Shown here piece by piece: positions 21,417 to 32,194 of a stretch of DNA of 52,189 nucleotides (position 1 is its first letter; each line of letters starts with the position of its first letter). The notes beneath the pieces were generated by a model. That model did no database searches. It had not been told where the DNA came from and was given only the letters and a program-made list of their open reading frames with translations. The translations under genes were made by a program, and so were the position numbers. The DNA is taken from assembly GCA_019677205.1 (NCBI GenBank), contig JAAMXY010001307.1, positions 1 to 52,189 on the forward strand, given 5' to 3'. The DNA comes from Pinguiococcus pyrenoidosus (Eukaryota > Sar > Pinguiophyceae > Pinguiochrysidales > Pinguiochrysidaceae).

Positions 21417-24413
21417 CTAAAAACCGTCGAAAACGATGCTGCGACCCTGATAAGAGATGCTGTCATCACGGATCTGTGAAGAGAAGCTGATGAGAAGCGC
21501 TGAAGGATGACGAGCACCGAAGACAAGTCATGGCAAACCTGAGAGACGCGGGGGCGACGGTCAAAATCGGTTGGCGGCATCCATGGTGGAGTCGCGCGCT
21601 TTTCGCGAAGCGCATCCCAGTCGACATCGTCGAAGTACGGGTGGTCCATAATGTCTTGCGCGCGTCCAGCAAGGTTCCCAAGTCGCTCCGACATCTTCAA
21701 GCAAAAGTTTTCAGCGCCGCCCCGCCGCAGCAGCGACTTGGATGCGGCTGGAACGTACCTCTGGTTGAAGTAGTCTCTTGCATAGATCGCGACATGCCTC
21801 CGAGCCTGTTCTGTCCTCAAAGATGGTAGGGAAGTAGACGCCGCGCACGTAGACATCCATGATCCTCCGGAAAATAGCGCTCAGGTCCTGGGGTGGATCG
21901 TCCGGACAAACAAAAGGGCTGTGCCCGACGAACATCTCGAAGATCAAGACACCGAAGGCCCAGTAATCCACGCTTTGGTCATGGCCGCAGCCCGAGATGC
22001 ATTCCGGTGCGAGATATTCTGGCGTGCCACACATGGTAAACGACCTCGGGTGCAGGACGTGCTCGCCATTGACTTCTATAAAATACGGGATCCGCTTGGC
22101 GAAGCCAAAGTCCACGACACGCAGATAGCCAGCGGCGTCGAAGATGAGGTTTTCCGGCTTGAGATCTCGGTAGGCAATGCCGTTCTTGTGAATGTAAGTG
22201 AGCGCCAGGGCGACGTTTGCAGCGTAGAATTGCACGGCCTCCGGGCGCAACCCATTCGGCATTGCTGCTGAATGGTTGGGATACAAGACGTGGGTCAACT
22301 CGCCTCCGGGCACCGCTTCTGTCAGGAAGTATACATGCGAAGAATCCTGAAAGGTGGTGATCAGCTTCATGATGAATGGATGGTCAAGCGTCTCGAGAAT
22401 CGCCTTTTCGCTCCAGATGTGGTCGAGTTGTCCGGACGCCATGACGGAGTTCTTGCTGATGCTTTTCATGGCGTATTGCTCCGCAGAGTCGGGATCGTCC
22501 GGGTCATGGAAATACTCGACGAGGGTAACCTGCCCAAACGCGCCTCGTCCTAGGGCTCGAAGCGCGATGAAGTCCTCCAGCTCGAAATTCACCTCTTCTC
22601 GATGCGGGCGAGCCTGAAAATGCAGCAGGTCCTGCTGGAGCTGGGCGAGGCTCTCACGGGGGGCGTCGAAGTCCCGCTCGCGGTCCTCCAGCGCGTTGGC
22701 GCCTTCCCCTCCCACGGGCTCGGTCGATGTGGTCCCCTCGGTGGTTTGGCTCTTGGCTTGCGGCGTGAGGAGCTCTGGGACGGACCCGAGAATCATTTCG
22801 AACATATCGATGGTGAAGTAGCTCGCCTTGACGGGCCCGTGGGCAATCACTGTGGCCTTGGGATGAAACTCGTTGACAAGGCCATTGACGCCGAGGTTCC
22901 TTTCCATCGTGGATGACTGGCGGCGAAGCCACCCCGTGGGCGCATTCACCGCACCTGCTAGCACCTGGAACGTCGTTCATCGTTATAAAGTGAGGCCCAG
23001 GGGCGCGCTTCGGCGCTACCAGATCGACCAGATCGTACGTACCCCGCATCCCAGGAAGCTTCCTGCGCCGTACGTGATGTACGAAGTCGACGTTGATGCT
23101 GGAATCGGCGCGCTTGCCGAGGACGGAGGCTTCGCTGCGGAATCGCCCCAAGACAACGTCTGCTCGCGATCAACACCACTAGGCTCTGCCAGCATGGCAG
23201 AGCTGAATCCCGCTCCGGCCCGCTGTGGCGTCCTGCCATTGCCATGGTCGGTGTACCGGAGAAAGCCGAACTCGTCGACATGTCCAGGTTCCGTCGTGAT
23301 GCGTGCACCATCCGGAACTTCCACAATCACGGTTCCCTGCTCGATGAAAATGCACTTGGACGTCGGCGCGTCCGCGTCGAGAACCTTGTCGCCAATGGAG
23401 AACTCCAGCGGCTTCAGCGCGTTCGCGAGCTTCGACAAGTCGTACGCGTCGAGAGCTCGGAGACGGGGTACGCGGTTGAGCCACTTCGCCCGGTTCGCGA
23501 GGGAGTACGTTGCAGCCAGGGTCTGGATCCTCCGCAGCAGATTGCGCTGCAGCGACCACAGGACGCAGTCCGTGACGCACGTCACCGTGGCGCTACGAGG
23601 CGCGTCATGGATGAGCGCGAGCTCTCCCACCTTGTCCCCCGGTCCGAGGTTCCGTCGGAATTGTCCGTCAATGGAGACCTCGAGTTGACCCTCCTCGACG
23701 ATGTACATCTTGTCGCCCCGCTCGCCCTTGGTCATGAGGACGAAGCCTTGGTCCGCAGTCTCTCGCTCGGCGCTGCTCAGGAGATACGTGATCTGGTCTC
23801 TGCTGTTGCTGTCCCGGAGGAAGAGGAAGGTCTCCAGCGCCGTCTCGACCAGCGCCTGGATCTGCTCGGGAAGGTGGATGGTCCGCGGCAGGCTCGACAG
23901 CGACGTCTCCGAGCGGTTTGTCGCGACCTCGTTGCCGACGCCGGGGTTGTAGAAGATGGCGCTCCGCCTGCGGAAGACCGCCAGGCTGTAGCGCCGCTGC
24001 TCCCCCGTTTGGCGTGTCGCCGTCGTCTCGCGGTTGTCGTTCTCGCTGCTGGACTGGCGCGAGGTGGCCCGGTTGGAGTTGTGGATCCGCTGGAGATCCC
24101 CCAGATCAAGGCTCCTGCTCATCTTCCAGGACGGCTCCGTGTGGGGAGAGGCACCGCTGGTGCCGCTCCCAGTCCCAATGGTCCTCAGCATCAACTTGGA
24201 GTCCACCGTGGCCAGGAGGTCCGCCGTGTCCCTGTCGTCGCCCTCCTGCTTCGACTCGCATTTGCCGTCTGCTTCCCACGACGGATCTACTGCCTTGCGG
24301 TCGTCGGGCTTCTCCTCCAGGTCTTCCTTGCACGTGGTCTCGTGAACTTCGGCCTGCTCGGCCTGTTCAGCCCGTTCGGCCCTCTTGCCTCGAGTACTGA
24401 TTCCGCCGCCCAT
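21417..24413 (-). CDS. cGMP-dependent protein kinase (PKG)
   Basis: Four exons, 24413-23043, 22964-21759, 21694-21539 and 21473-21417, all phase 0, give 929 residues. The N-terminus MGGGIS fits an N-myristoylation site, as in apicomplexan PKG. A cyclic-nucleotide-binding domain (about residues 195-300) has a complete phosphate-binding cassette, GELALIHDAPRSATV, with the Arg and Thr typical of cGMP selectivity. A second domain (about 320-515) carries a low-complexity insertion (about 370-448) and lacks the usual GExAL...PRxAT cassette. The AGC kinase domain starts near residue 588: GRGAFGQV, YAMK (Lys624), YRDLKPEN (about 722), DFGFAK (about 742), GTPEYLAPE (about 770). The AGC tail RLGNLAGRAQDI...WDALR appears only after splicing, as does the end YQGRSIVFDGF. 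PKG transduces cGMP signals, often in ciliary motility. Confidence 0.92.
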
Positions 24414-25002
24414 CGTGATGCGTAGACGGCTCGCGAGAGGAGCGCGCTTGTCAAGTGGCGGCGGAATGGAGAGGCTTGGTGAGAAACGGCATGAACGTTG
24501 GCCCCATCAGATCCGTGATAAAAACACCATTGGGAGCTCCCCGATTGGTGGAGATCCCACCAAGATTCAACGTCATTCATAGTTTCATCGCGATGATTGG
24601 CAAGCTTAGGAGTAGATGTCAGGAAACTCCTACCCAACCTGAAACCAATTGGAAGTGCGAACTTGTTCGTTGGGGGACAAATGGACAAGAAGTCATGGCC
24701 AACTGGCATTGGCCGAAAAGTTTCAGGCAGATGGAGCGTGGACGCAACCCGATTGGATGATTTCTCTTCACATGTAGGTTCGAGAGATCAGAATTGTCAG
24801 GAACACTCCCACCAAAAGCTGTGATAGCAGGCCAGTATGTTGACGGCTGACGCCTTGCTTTTCGGGCGTTCTCCTACGCAAATCCTAGGTTTCTCCAAAA
24901 TCCTTTTGAAATCATTTTGCTCAGTCGGTGACTGCGCGTCGGTGATGATTTGCAAGAAGTGCGTCATGATCTCATGGTCGCAGCATCTCGCTTCGGCCAA
25001 AG

Positions 25003-25039
<37 letters not shown>

Positions 25040-25151
25040 CTCAACATGCTGCACCATCAGCTAGTCTGGAAAGAGATGGTGCGTTCGTGTGAAACGGAAA
25101 GGCCTGGTTCTTCTACTGTAGCTGAATCTCCGCGAGTACCTGCCTCTCCCT
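24414..25151. promoter_or_regulatory. PKG upstream region with dense CCAAT boxes
   Basis: A 738-base spacer between two minus-strand genes. CCAAT cores, mostly in the orientation ATTGG on the plus strand, occur at 24529-24533, 24544-24548, 24596-24600, 24645-24652 (a CCAATTGG palindrome), 24708-24712 and 24752-24756. That is six sites in about 230 bases just upstream of the PKG start. An AC microsatellite follows nearer the DNAAF1 3' end. No coding exon is supported. Confidence 0.5.
25005..25036 (+). repeat. (AC)n dinucleotide microsatellite
   Basis: About 16 uninterrupted AC repeats lie in the spacer between DNAAF1 and PKG. It is an ordinary simple sequence repeat, likely polymorphic. Confidence 0.9.
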
Positions 25152-26892
25152 CTAGTCCAGCTCCGCAAACTCCTTGTCACAATCGTCTTCCTCCGGAGCA
25201 GTTGGCGCCGTGATGGGAGTTCCAGCGGACTCTGCCGCCTTTCCCGCATTCCCAGAAGCTTCGAAACCGACTGCTTTGGTCGCTTGCCGAGGTTCTTCAG
25301 CCGTGGCGGGCGAGACAAGGGAGGAGTCCACGGATTCCACCAACGCTTCCCCGGCGCTTCCATCGTCTTCCCCCGCCCCAGGCGGCAGCGCCTCTTCTGC
25401 GATCGGTCCCCCGTGCACTTTGCCTGACAGTCTTTCCTCAGCTGCGACAGTTCTCAAGTCAGATCTTGCCCCGACCGCATGCGCAGGAGGCTCATTTGAC
25501 CTCAACGCTTCTGTCTCGTGCGCTTCACCGACAGCTCCGGGGGGCATCGGGGCCATTGACAGCGGCGCAGCCGGCGGTGCAGACATCGCCGCAGGCATCG
25601 GCGCAGGCATGGGAGCCATTGACAGCGGCGCAGCAAGTTCCACCCGGTCCTCGCCTTCCGTTGACAGCGTGGCAAGCTCCTCCGTGCTTCGCTGCTGCTC
25701 CTGCTCAAGGAGCTCCGCAATTCGGTCGGCATCCGTCCGCTCGTCAAGTGGCTCGGAGTGGCCGCCTGGTGCTCCCGAATCGCCGTTCAAGTATCGCTCC
25801 TCCCGTTGCTCTCTGTGCGACCGGGCAGCTTCAGATTCCGGCATGTCCAGGATCGGGTCCCCGCTGGGATTCTGCTGGACGTTCTCCTTCTCGGGAGTCG
25901 CTTCGACATCTGCGGCGCCGGCCGCCGCGAGCTCCTTCTGCCGCTTCTTCTCCAGCCCGTCGCGGACCATTTTCTCAAAGGCTCGAAAGTTTGCCTCTTC
26001 CCTATCACGCTTCTCCTGGCGGATCATCTTGAGCTCCTCGCGCTCCGCCTCCTGCGCCGCTTCCAGGTTGTTGTCGGCTCCGAGACCTACAGGTTCGTCA
26101 AGACAGAGCATCCGTTGTGTGAGTCCCCCAGCTGCGCCCCGTGCGACCCGGCGCTCCAAATCTACACCACACCACGTGTACCTTTGATCCAGGCATCGCA
26201 TCGGCGGCGCTCGTCCGGAAAGACGGGGCGGTCGTCCAGGTAGGTGAGATTCTTGCAGCGCCCAATGACGCTGCGCCGGTAGTGCTTGATTTGGCGCACG
26301 ACGGGGTTGCCTTGCAAGTAGAGCACGCGCAGGTCGGGCATCTCGGCAAAGACATCGAGCACAGTCGGGTCATCGATACGGTTGTGCTGCAGATCCAAGG
26401 TCTGCAGCTCCTTGAGCACTGCGACATGCTCGATGTCTTTCCTCTCCTTGAGGTTGTTGTGGGACACGATGAGCGTCTTGAGGCTCGGAGAGTTCTCCAA
26501 GTTCTCCAGGCAGCGGATGAAGTTCTTGCTCAGGTTGACGGTGTCAAGCTTGGTGCAATTCTCCAAGCCCTAGCATCACAGACGTTATTGGCATCGCCGC
26601 GCGGCGGGGGTTTCGGGCGGCTTGCCGTCGCGACTGCGGTTACCTCGATTGCGTCCAGGCAGTTCTCGTGCAAGTAGATCGTCCGCAGCTCCTTTTGGTT
26701 CTCCAGGCCCTGGACCTCCGTGAGCCCGTTGCCTTCCAGCCAGAGCACCTTGAGGCCCGTGTACGCCTCCAGATTCTTGACGCACGAGAGGCCCTTGTAG
26801 TGCAGGTACAGGCGATCGTTGAGCTCTGGGAGGCTGTAGCAGCCGTCGGTGTCTCGACACAACTTCTTGAGCCACTGCTTGGTCATCTCCAT
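25152..26892 (-). CDS. DNAAF1: Dynein axonemal assembly factor 1 (LRRC50/ODA7)
   Basis: Three exons, 26892-26644, 26569-26182 and 26086-25152, give 523 residues with consistent phases. The N-terminal half is a run of SDS22-type leucine-rich repeats ([44 protein letters not shown]) capped by [13 protein letters not shown]...[15 protein letters not shown], the DNAAF1/LRRC50 hallmark. A coiled coil ([20 protein letters not shown], about residues 222-241) and a long acidic, Pro/Ala-rich tail follow, with an imperfect repeat of APLSMAPMP. The protein works in the cytoplasm to preassemble outer and inner dynein arms before transport into cilia, so its presence implies motile cilia. The start at the ATG of 26892 matches the family N-terminus. 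It is divergent from the gene at 27370, across a spacer with five CCAAT boxes. Confidence 0.94.
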
Positions 26893-27369
26893 CTTGAGAC
26901 ACGTGATCCAAGGCAGGATCCTGCGTTGAAGACCCTTTCACCGCTGCGGCGGCGCTGGCGAGATTCAAATGCGCAGGCGTTACGCTCGGGAGCTTTCCAA
27001 GAACAACGGACAGATCCACCGATGGACAGAGACGAGGACCTCTCCGCAACTTTTTGCCGTAAGCCAATCATAGCTTCCCAGAAATCCCTCGTAAGACATG
27101 ATTGGCGATTAGTGTCCGATGACGGACCAATGTCGCAGCTGCTTCGCTATCCGCAGCCAATGGATCTCGCTAGAAGATTCCCTATTTCCCAATGATATGC
27201 GATCGATTCCGAAGCCCGCTCGGGCTCCACGCAGCAAGGGCGACGAATCCGCGCGGCTCTCAACGCCGCCGAGCGGCTTAAGCTCTCCTACTCGCGGGGC
27301 GGTCTTCGCGCCCAAGCGTCTTCTTCTATAGGCTGAGACGGCAGTGGCAGAGCCGAGTCCGGAGAGACC
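26893..27369. promoter_or_regulatory. Divergent promoter of DNAAF1 and the WDWF protein with five CCAAT boxes
   Basis: A 477-base spacer. CCAAT cores sit at 27064-27068, 27101-27105 (inverted), 27127-27131, 27157-27161 and 27189-27193. The first two form an inverted CCAATCAT/ATGATTGG pair. The even spacing of about 26-37 bases is noteworthy. No gene is seen in the spacer. Confidence 0.55.
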
Positions 27370-28839
27370 ATGGCTGCGATCCAGCTGGAGCACACGGCGC
27401 ACTACGTCAAACACGAGAGTTTTCAGGTGCGATTGCTGCGCAGCGCGCCAGGTAGCGCGCCTCTCTCACGCGCGAGCCGTAGGTTGAGACGGCAGACAAT
27501 GAGGATCACACGTTCTGCGGCATCATGTTCGATCTGGAGGTCAAGACGCACCGGCCAGTGGACTTCATCGAGCTGGAGAGTCTGTGGGTTCGCGGCCACC
27601 TGGGGCCCATGACCGTGTGGGCCGTGCGCGGCGGTCACGCCGGGCGACACGAGGATCAGTCCCAGTGGACGAGGATCTACGAGGAGGAGCACCGCGCGAG
27701 TCCCGGCCAGCTGGTGGAGCTCAAGTTCCAGGTGCGCCTCGTGGTGGTCTCGAAGCCAGGGGCGGGGTGGAAGAACTTCGGGCTCAGTCTCGTGATCGCG
27801 TGGACGTAGGTGCCGCTTTGCTGCCGACCTGGAGAGGTCTATGGGCTCTATGTGCACAGCAGGAGGGACGACGACCTGGCGATTGTGTACGACAACATGC
27901 GCCACACCACGACACACGAGGATACCTTCATCCGCATCCTGCCCGGCTACGCACACCTCTCTCCGGTGCCCTTCAGCTCGTGGGGTGAGTGCTGCTCCTT
28001 CTGTGGCTGCATTCCCCTTTTTGTGAACGCGCATGCGGAGGCTGACGCGATGTGTGCGAAGAGGGAGCCTGGTGGGGCTGCTGGAGAGAGCGCCGCTGCT
28101 TTGTCGGGAAGGCCAAATTCGGAGTGCGCTACCTCCTTTGGACCCCGGAGCCCGTCGTCCATCAGCGTTTCCCCGATAAGTTTCGCTCGGCGGCGTCAGT
28201 GCTCTTTCAGGTCCATGCGCTCAGCTGGAAAGGCCTTCCCGCAGTGATCGTGCTGTACATCCTGAACATGTGCCCATGGGATTGGTTTGGAGACAGCGAC
28301 GAGTCGCGCAGCCCATCAGCAGCTGCGGAACGCTCACGACAAACGGTCCCGAGCATGTCGTGGAGCCGCATCCGAGGGTAAGACCTTTCGCCTTTGTTTC
28401 CCCGTGTGCCGCCTGCGTGTGCGCGGGCTCCTATACTCGTCCCTTTCCGGATGCCTGAATGCTGCTTGATAGGAGGATGGTCCGCGCCGCGCAGGAGATC
28501 CCTGGCCTCCCGCTTCAGCTTCTAGAGAGTCTCATGGAGGCGCGGGGCTACGACTACGAGGACCGAGTCGAGGTGGATGACGATGACGACGAAGATCATA
28601 TCGATTATGTGTATTTTGACGGTCATGACGATGAGGACGACGACGAGTACTTGCCCGTGGGCAACGAGGCCTCCGACGACGAGGAAGATGACGATGAAGA
28701 TAAGGAAGAGGACGACGATGCCGATGACGATGACGCTGATGTTGATGCCGATGTTGATGATGATCGATGCACGAATGGCGAAGGGGAAGGGGAAGGGGAA
28801 GGTGAAGAGGAGAGCAAGACATGCTCGGCGGTCGGTTGA
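27370..28839 (+). CDS. Protist-type conserved protein with YILNMC-WDWF motif and acidic tail
   Basis: Five exons, 27370-27426, 27483-27731, 27810-27984, 28062-28377 and 28473-28839, give 387 residues in phase. The core has VRGHLGPMTVWAVRGG, YGLYVHS, IVYDN, LPGYAHLSPVPF and RERRCFVGKAKFGVRYLLW. I recall this layout from conserved hypothetical proteins of stramenopiles, haptophytes and dinoflagellates. It is followed by VLYILNMCPWDWFGDS, a motif often at their C-terminal end. No enzyme motif is apparent and the molecular function is unknown. The last exon is an Asp/Glu-rich tail encoded by GAT/GAC triplets, ending in a Gly-Glu repeat. That tail may be spliced onward (see 28840-29350). The gene shares its promoter with DNAAF1. 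Confidence 0.75.
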
Positions 28840-29350
28840 CGAGCGTTCTCGCCGATCGATCGAGAACGAGACAGGCAAGGAGCGGATTCGTCAGCATCCC
28901 CACGATCAGCACCTACAAGATCAGTATCCAAGAACGCCGGGAAAGCAAGCAAAGAGCTTTAGCCCACTGATGGCGAGAACACTTGGTATGGATGTGGCGT
29001 GCCCTATTTTTTCTCTTTATCTTTTTTCTCTTACATATGTTTGGTGGTGGAGGTGGGTGGCTCCTTCTGCCGGCACCGACTGCGGGTGATTGGTGTGTGA
29101 TGCGAGCTTGACCATGAGCCGTCCAGGTGAAGATGCGGATACGACCGAGGAGGGGGAAGCCGTGAGTAATCCGTTTAAGAGTCTTTTTGTGCATCACATA
29201 TTATCCTCAACACAAACTTCACGGCAGCTCGATGGCTTTGCCGCTGGAAACATCGAGCCAAAGCAGCAGCATGGACACGATGACGACGACGAGAGCGACC
29301 CCGTCGAGGAATGTCTCGCGTTTCTGCGCACTGCAGTCGAGGAGAAATGA
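28840..29350 (+). other. Possible additional 3' exons of the WDWF gene, or a small acidic-protein gene
   Basis: An alternative donor inside the Gly-Glu repeat near 28801, an acceptor near 28874 (a weak AG), then GT-AG introns ending near 29127 and at 29227 would join three frames into one. The product would contain QYPRTPGKQAKSFSPLMARTL, GEDADTTEEGEA and DESDPVEECLAFLRTAVEEK, with a stop at 29348-29350. Against this, a CCAAT box (inverted, 29088-29092) just before ATG 29113 could mark an independent small gene, 29113-29350, with a good GTGAGT donor. The sequence alone does not decide between these. Confidence 0.35.
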
Positions 29351-29429
29351 ACGGGAATCTCTTGAGTCCTCTAGAACTGTACACCTCAAACGAGAAAGGC
29401 TAGCTTTCCGCTAGCAAAGACTAAGCATG

Positions 29430-31059
29430 TCAGCACCTGTCGTTCGCGCACATCTCCTGGTCTTCAGGCAACGACGATATTGACTCCTTCCCAGCGGGCA
29501 GGGTACTAATTGAGCTCAAGTCGACGTCGGCATCGAGCTCGGTGCTGCACAGATCGCTGAGCTTCAGCTGCGCATTCTCGGCGAACTCCGGCATCTCCGG
29601 CAAGGGCGGGAGCTGAGGATTGGCGACGGCAGCTTAGACTCGGCGGCAACACGCAAGTATCATGCAACACGTCTCGACGGCGGTGCTCGTACCTGCATGT
29701 GATCCGGATCCCCCTCCGGGGCTAAGTCTCTGGTAAGGTCCTCTAGCCAGTCCACCACCACATCCATGTCCGGTCGCAGCGCTGCTTCATAACTAACGCA
29801 CTGGACCGCTAACTCTACGAGCGAGGGGGGGCTGTCCTTGGGCGGTGCCTCCCGAAGCTCGTCCTCGTCGAACCGGAAGCGGTTGTGCGGCGATCGCCGC
29901 AGAAACCCGTCCTCCGACCCGTGAGGGGACAGCGACTGGCTGGGGTTCACCTTGATTCTCCTCATGGGCTCGGGCGTCAAGCTGTAGGGCTTCGAGTTCC
30001 GTCTCCAGCGCTTTGTCACGGCTGCGGCGCTACCACTCTCCTTCCGCTGGCCGGGACTGACCCCGTTGCCGTCCTTCATGGGCGTCTCGCTATCTTGTCT
30101 CCCCGGCAGCTTCGCATTCTCCTTCCCATCCCGAACGCCGGTCTTCGAGGCGGGGCTGAGGCTGCCCTCTTCTTCCTCATCCTCCACACTGCCGATGGCA
30201 CGGCGAGACAGAAGCTCAAAAAGGACCATCCCGAGGCCAAACACGTCGACTTTCCCGTCGTAATGCTCATCAAAAATCAGCTCGGGGGCCATGTAATCTT
30301 CCGTGCCGCAGATCGTCATCTTCCGGGGCGTCGACTCCTTGTCGAAGGGCCGAGCCATGCCGAGGTCCGCGACCTTGCATTGGAAGGCTCGGGTGAGCAA
30401 GAAGTTGCTGCTTTTGACGTCCCGGTGAATCTGTCCACAGGTGTGCAGGTGCTGCAGCCCCATCGCCGCGTCGTGGACGATCCGCACCCGCAGGAGCCAC
30501 GTGATGTCGTGCTCGCTCTCGAGGAGCTGAAGCAGGTTGCCTCCCCGCGCAAACTCGGTGACGATCCAAAGCACGTGCGTGGACTCTCGAATCTGCTGGT
30601 CGCAAGCTCCGATCAGCCGGAGGATGTTCTCATGGTGGCAGGTCTTCAGTGCGTGGAGCTCCCGCAGCTGGTGCCCCTCTAGTTCTTTCGTTCTCCGTAT
30701 CTAGCCATTGCGCGGAGCATTCGTTAGACCCGAACTTTCGCGGCCGCCACAATATCCAATTTCCGTCTCTTCGGTCGTGCCAAGTTTCCCCCCACCTGTC
30801 GCTTCACAGCGAATAGCGCTCCATCCCGGTCCTTGTCGTCCTTCCTCTTGGCGAGGAGCACGGTCGAGAAGTGCCCACGGCCGATGACGTTTCCTGCGGC
30901 GCGTCCAACGGTCAGCATTCGCTTCGGGAGGGCGGACAACCGCGCAGGCGTACCGAGCGTGAACTGGGACAGATCCAGCGAGAAGATGTCCGCTAGCTCC
31001 TCCGCCTTGGGAAGCGCCTCCGCATCGTCGTGGTCGTAGTGCTCCGTTTCTCCGGCCAT
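29430..31059 (-). CDS. Protein kinase, tyrosine-kinase-like (TKL) type
   Basis: Three exons, 31059-30736, 30700-29693 and 29612-29430, give 504 residues. Intron 1 is only 35 bases (GTTCGG...GCTAG), but the frame shift it removes is required to join the two kinase halves. The catalytic domain shows GRGHFSTV (about 60-67), AVK (Lys86), GACDQQ, VTEFARGGNLLQLL, the IHRDVKSSNFLL catalytic loop (about 199-210), a DLG instead of DFG (about 220) and CGTEDYMAPEL. A low-complexity insertion of about 120 residues separates the lobe after FELLSRRAIGS from the last helices (SLVELAVQCV...RPDMDVVVDWL). The substrate is unknown. The upstream in-frame extension begins with GTG, so the ATG at 31059 is preferred; an earlier exon is possible. 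It is divergent from the NYN gene. Confidence 0.85.
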
Positions 31060-32194
31060 CGCGTCCGCCCCGCTCCAAACCGTTCTGGCGCGAGACGAAG
31101 ACCAGGCTGAGGCTCTCTTTGCCCCGTTCTGAGGCCTCGCATTCGGTTCTGAATCGTTCGCTCTGGGCCCCGCAAGCGCACCTAGTTTCTCCAGCAGCTC
31201 CCGCGTCAGACCAGCATCATGCTCTGCGGAGGACGCAGGAACGCAGGAGAGGGAACGTTCCGGCGCTTCAGGCGCGATTCCGCGGGAAAGTCGTTCGGGG
31301 ACAAAGGCGGTTTGAAGCTCGCGCCTCGGCAGCGCGGCCGCTGTCTCACTGGGCCACACGCCCGCCCGAGGCCTCGCAGTCTTTCAACCCCAGAGAGGAG
31401 GTCGGATCGCTCTAGAAAGGCGGCGCGCGCGGGAGTCGCCGCAAAACCCTGTGGCGCCGCAGGCCTTTTTCGGATGCACGCCGACCTCAGCTGTATGATT
31501 CCCGAACAAGCTTACCGTCCAGAAGAGTCCCAACGTAAGTGACCAAATTCTTAAAATTCAGATGAGAATCACGTTGAAACAAAACTAAAAATTTGTTCAA
31601 ACAGTTTGGAGAGAGATGCAGATTCCAGGTGGAGGTTCCTGACCGGTATTAAGGAGCATGTTCCGTCGTGAAAGAAGCAGTTGCAAGCGAATCCCGCGAT
31701 CCACACTGCAGCAATCCAGGCCCGCATGAAGTTGATTGGTTTCCTCAGCCGCAATGCGCTTCGCAAATTGGACGCAGATCCGGAGGCACCCTCCAGATTC
31801 GATCGTCCCCAATAAGGCCTCCTCCAAACGACTCCCTTTCCCTCGAACTCATCACGGCTTGAACTTCGAGTGCAAGGCGGGTCATCCAATGCGTCAACTT
31901 CTCCCTTTTCTAAATATATTCAACATCTAAAACGCCAAGCAAATGATCAAATCTATGATAAAGATATGAACACTTTCGGTCATTCAAATCTGTAGAACTC
32001 TTCTTGTAGGACTATATATAAGATATATATAATTCAGAATTATATGACCTTATGAGATCAGAATTAGAATTAGAATTCCAGAGCCGCCGAACGCCTCTGC
32101 TGCCACTACGTCGGCGCTCCCTTGATACGGGAGCAGTTCATCAGCGGCTTTGTCTTTCCTGCGCTGTCCGTGCGGCGTCCAGATCCTTTACGCA
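31060..32194. promoter_or_regulatory. Long divergent spacer between kinase and NYN genes
   Basis: 1,135 bases without a supported gene. The GC-rich part next to the kinase has an E2F-like GCGGGAAA at 31282-31289. CCAAT cores are at 31734-31738 (inverted) and 31886-31890. From about 31500 it becomes AT-rich, with TATA-like runs at 31990-32045 and a short (AGAATT) repeat near 32059-32078. Short open frames use TTG or CTG starts and show no domains. Confidence 0.4.

Noticed and set aside
25005-25036. CRISPR or other array signal from the AC repeat
   Set aside because: A plain dinucleotide microsatellite; no spaced repeats of array type exist anywhere in the window.
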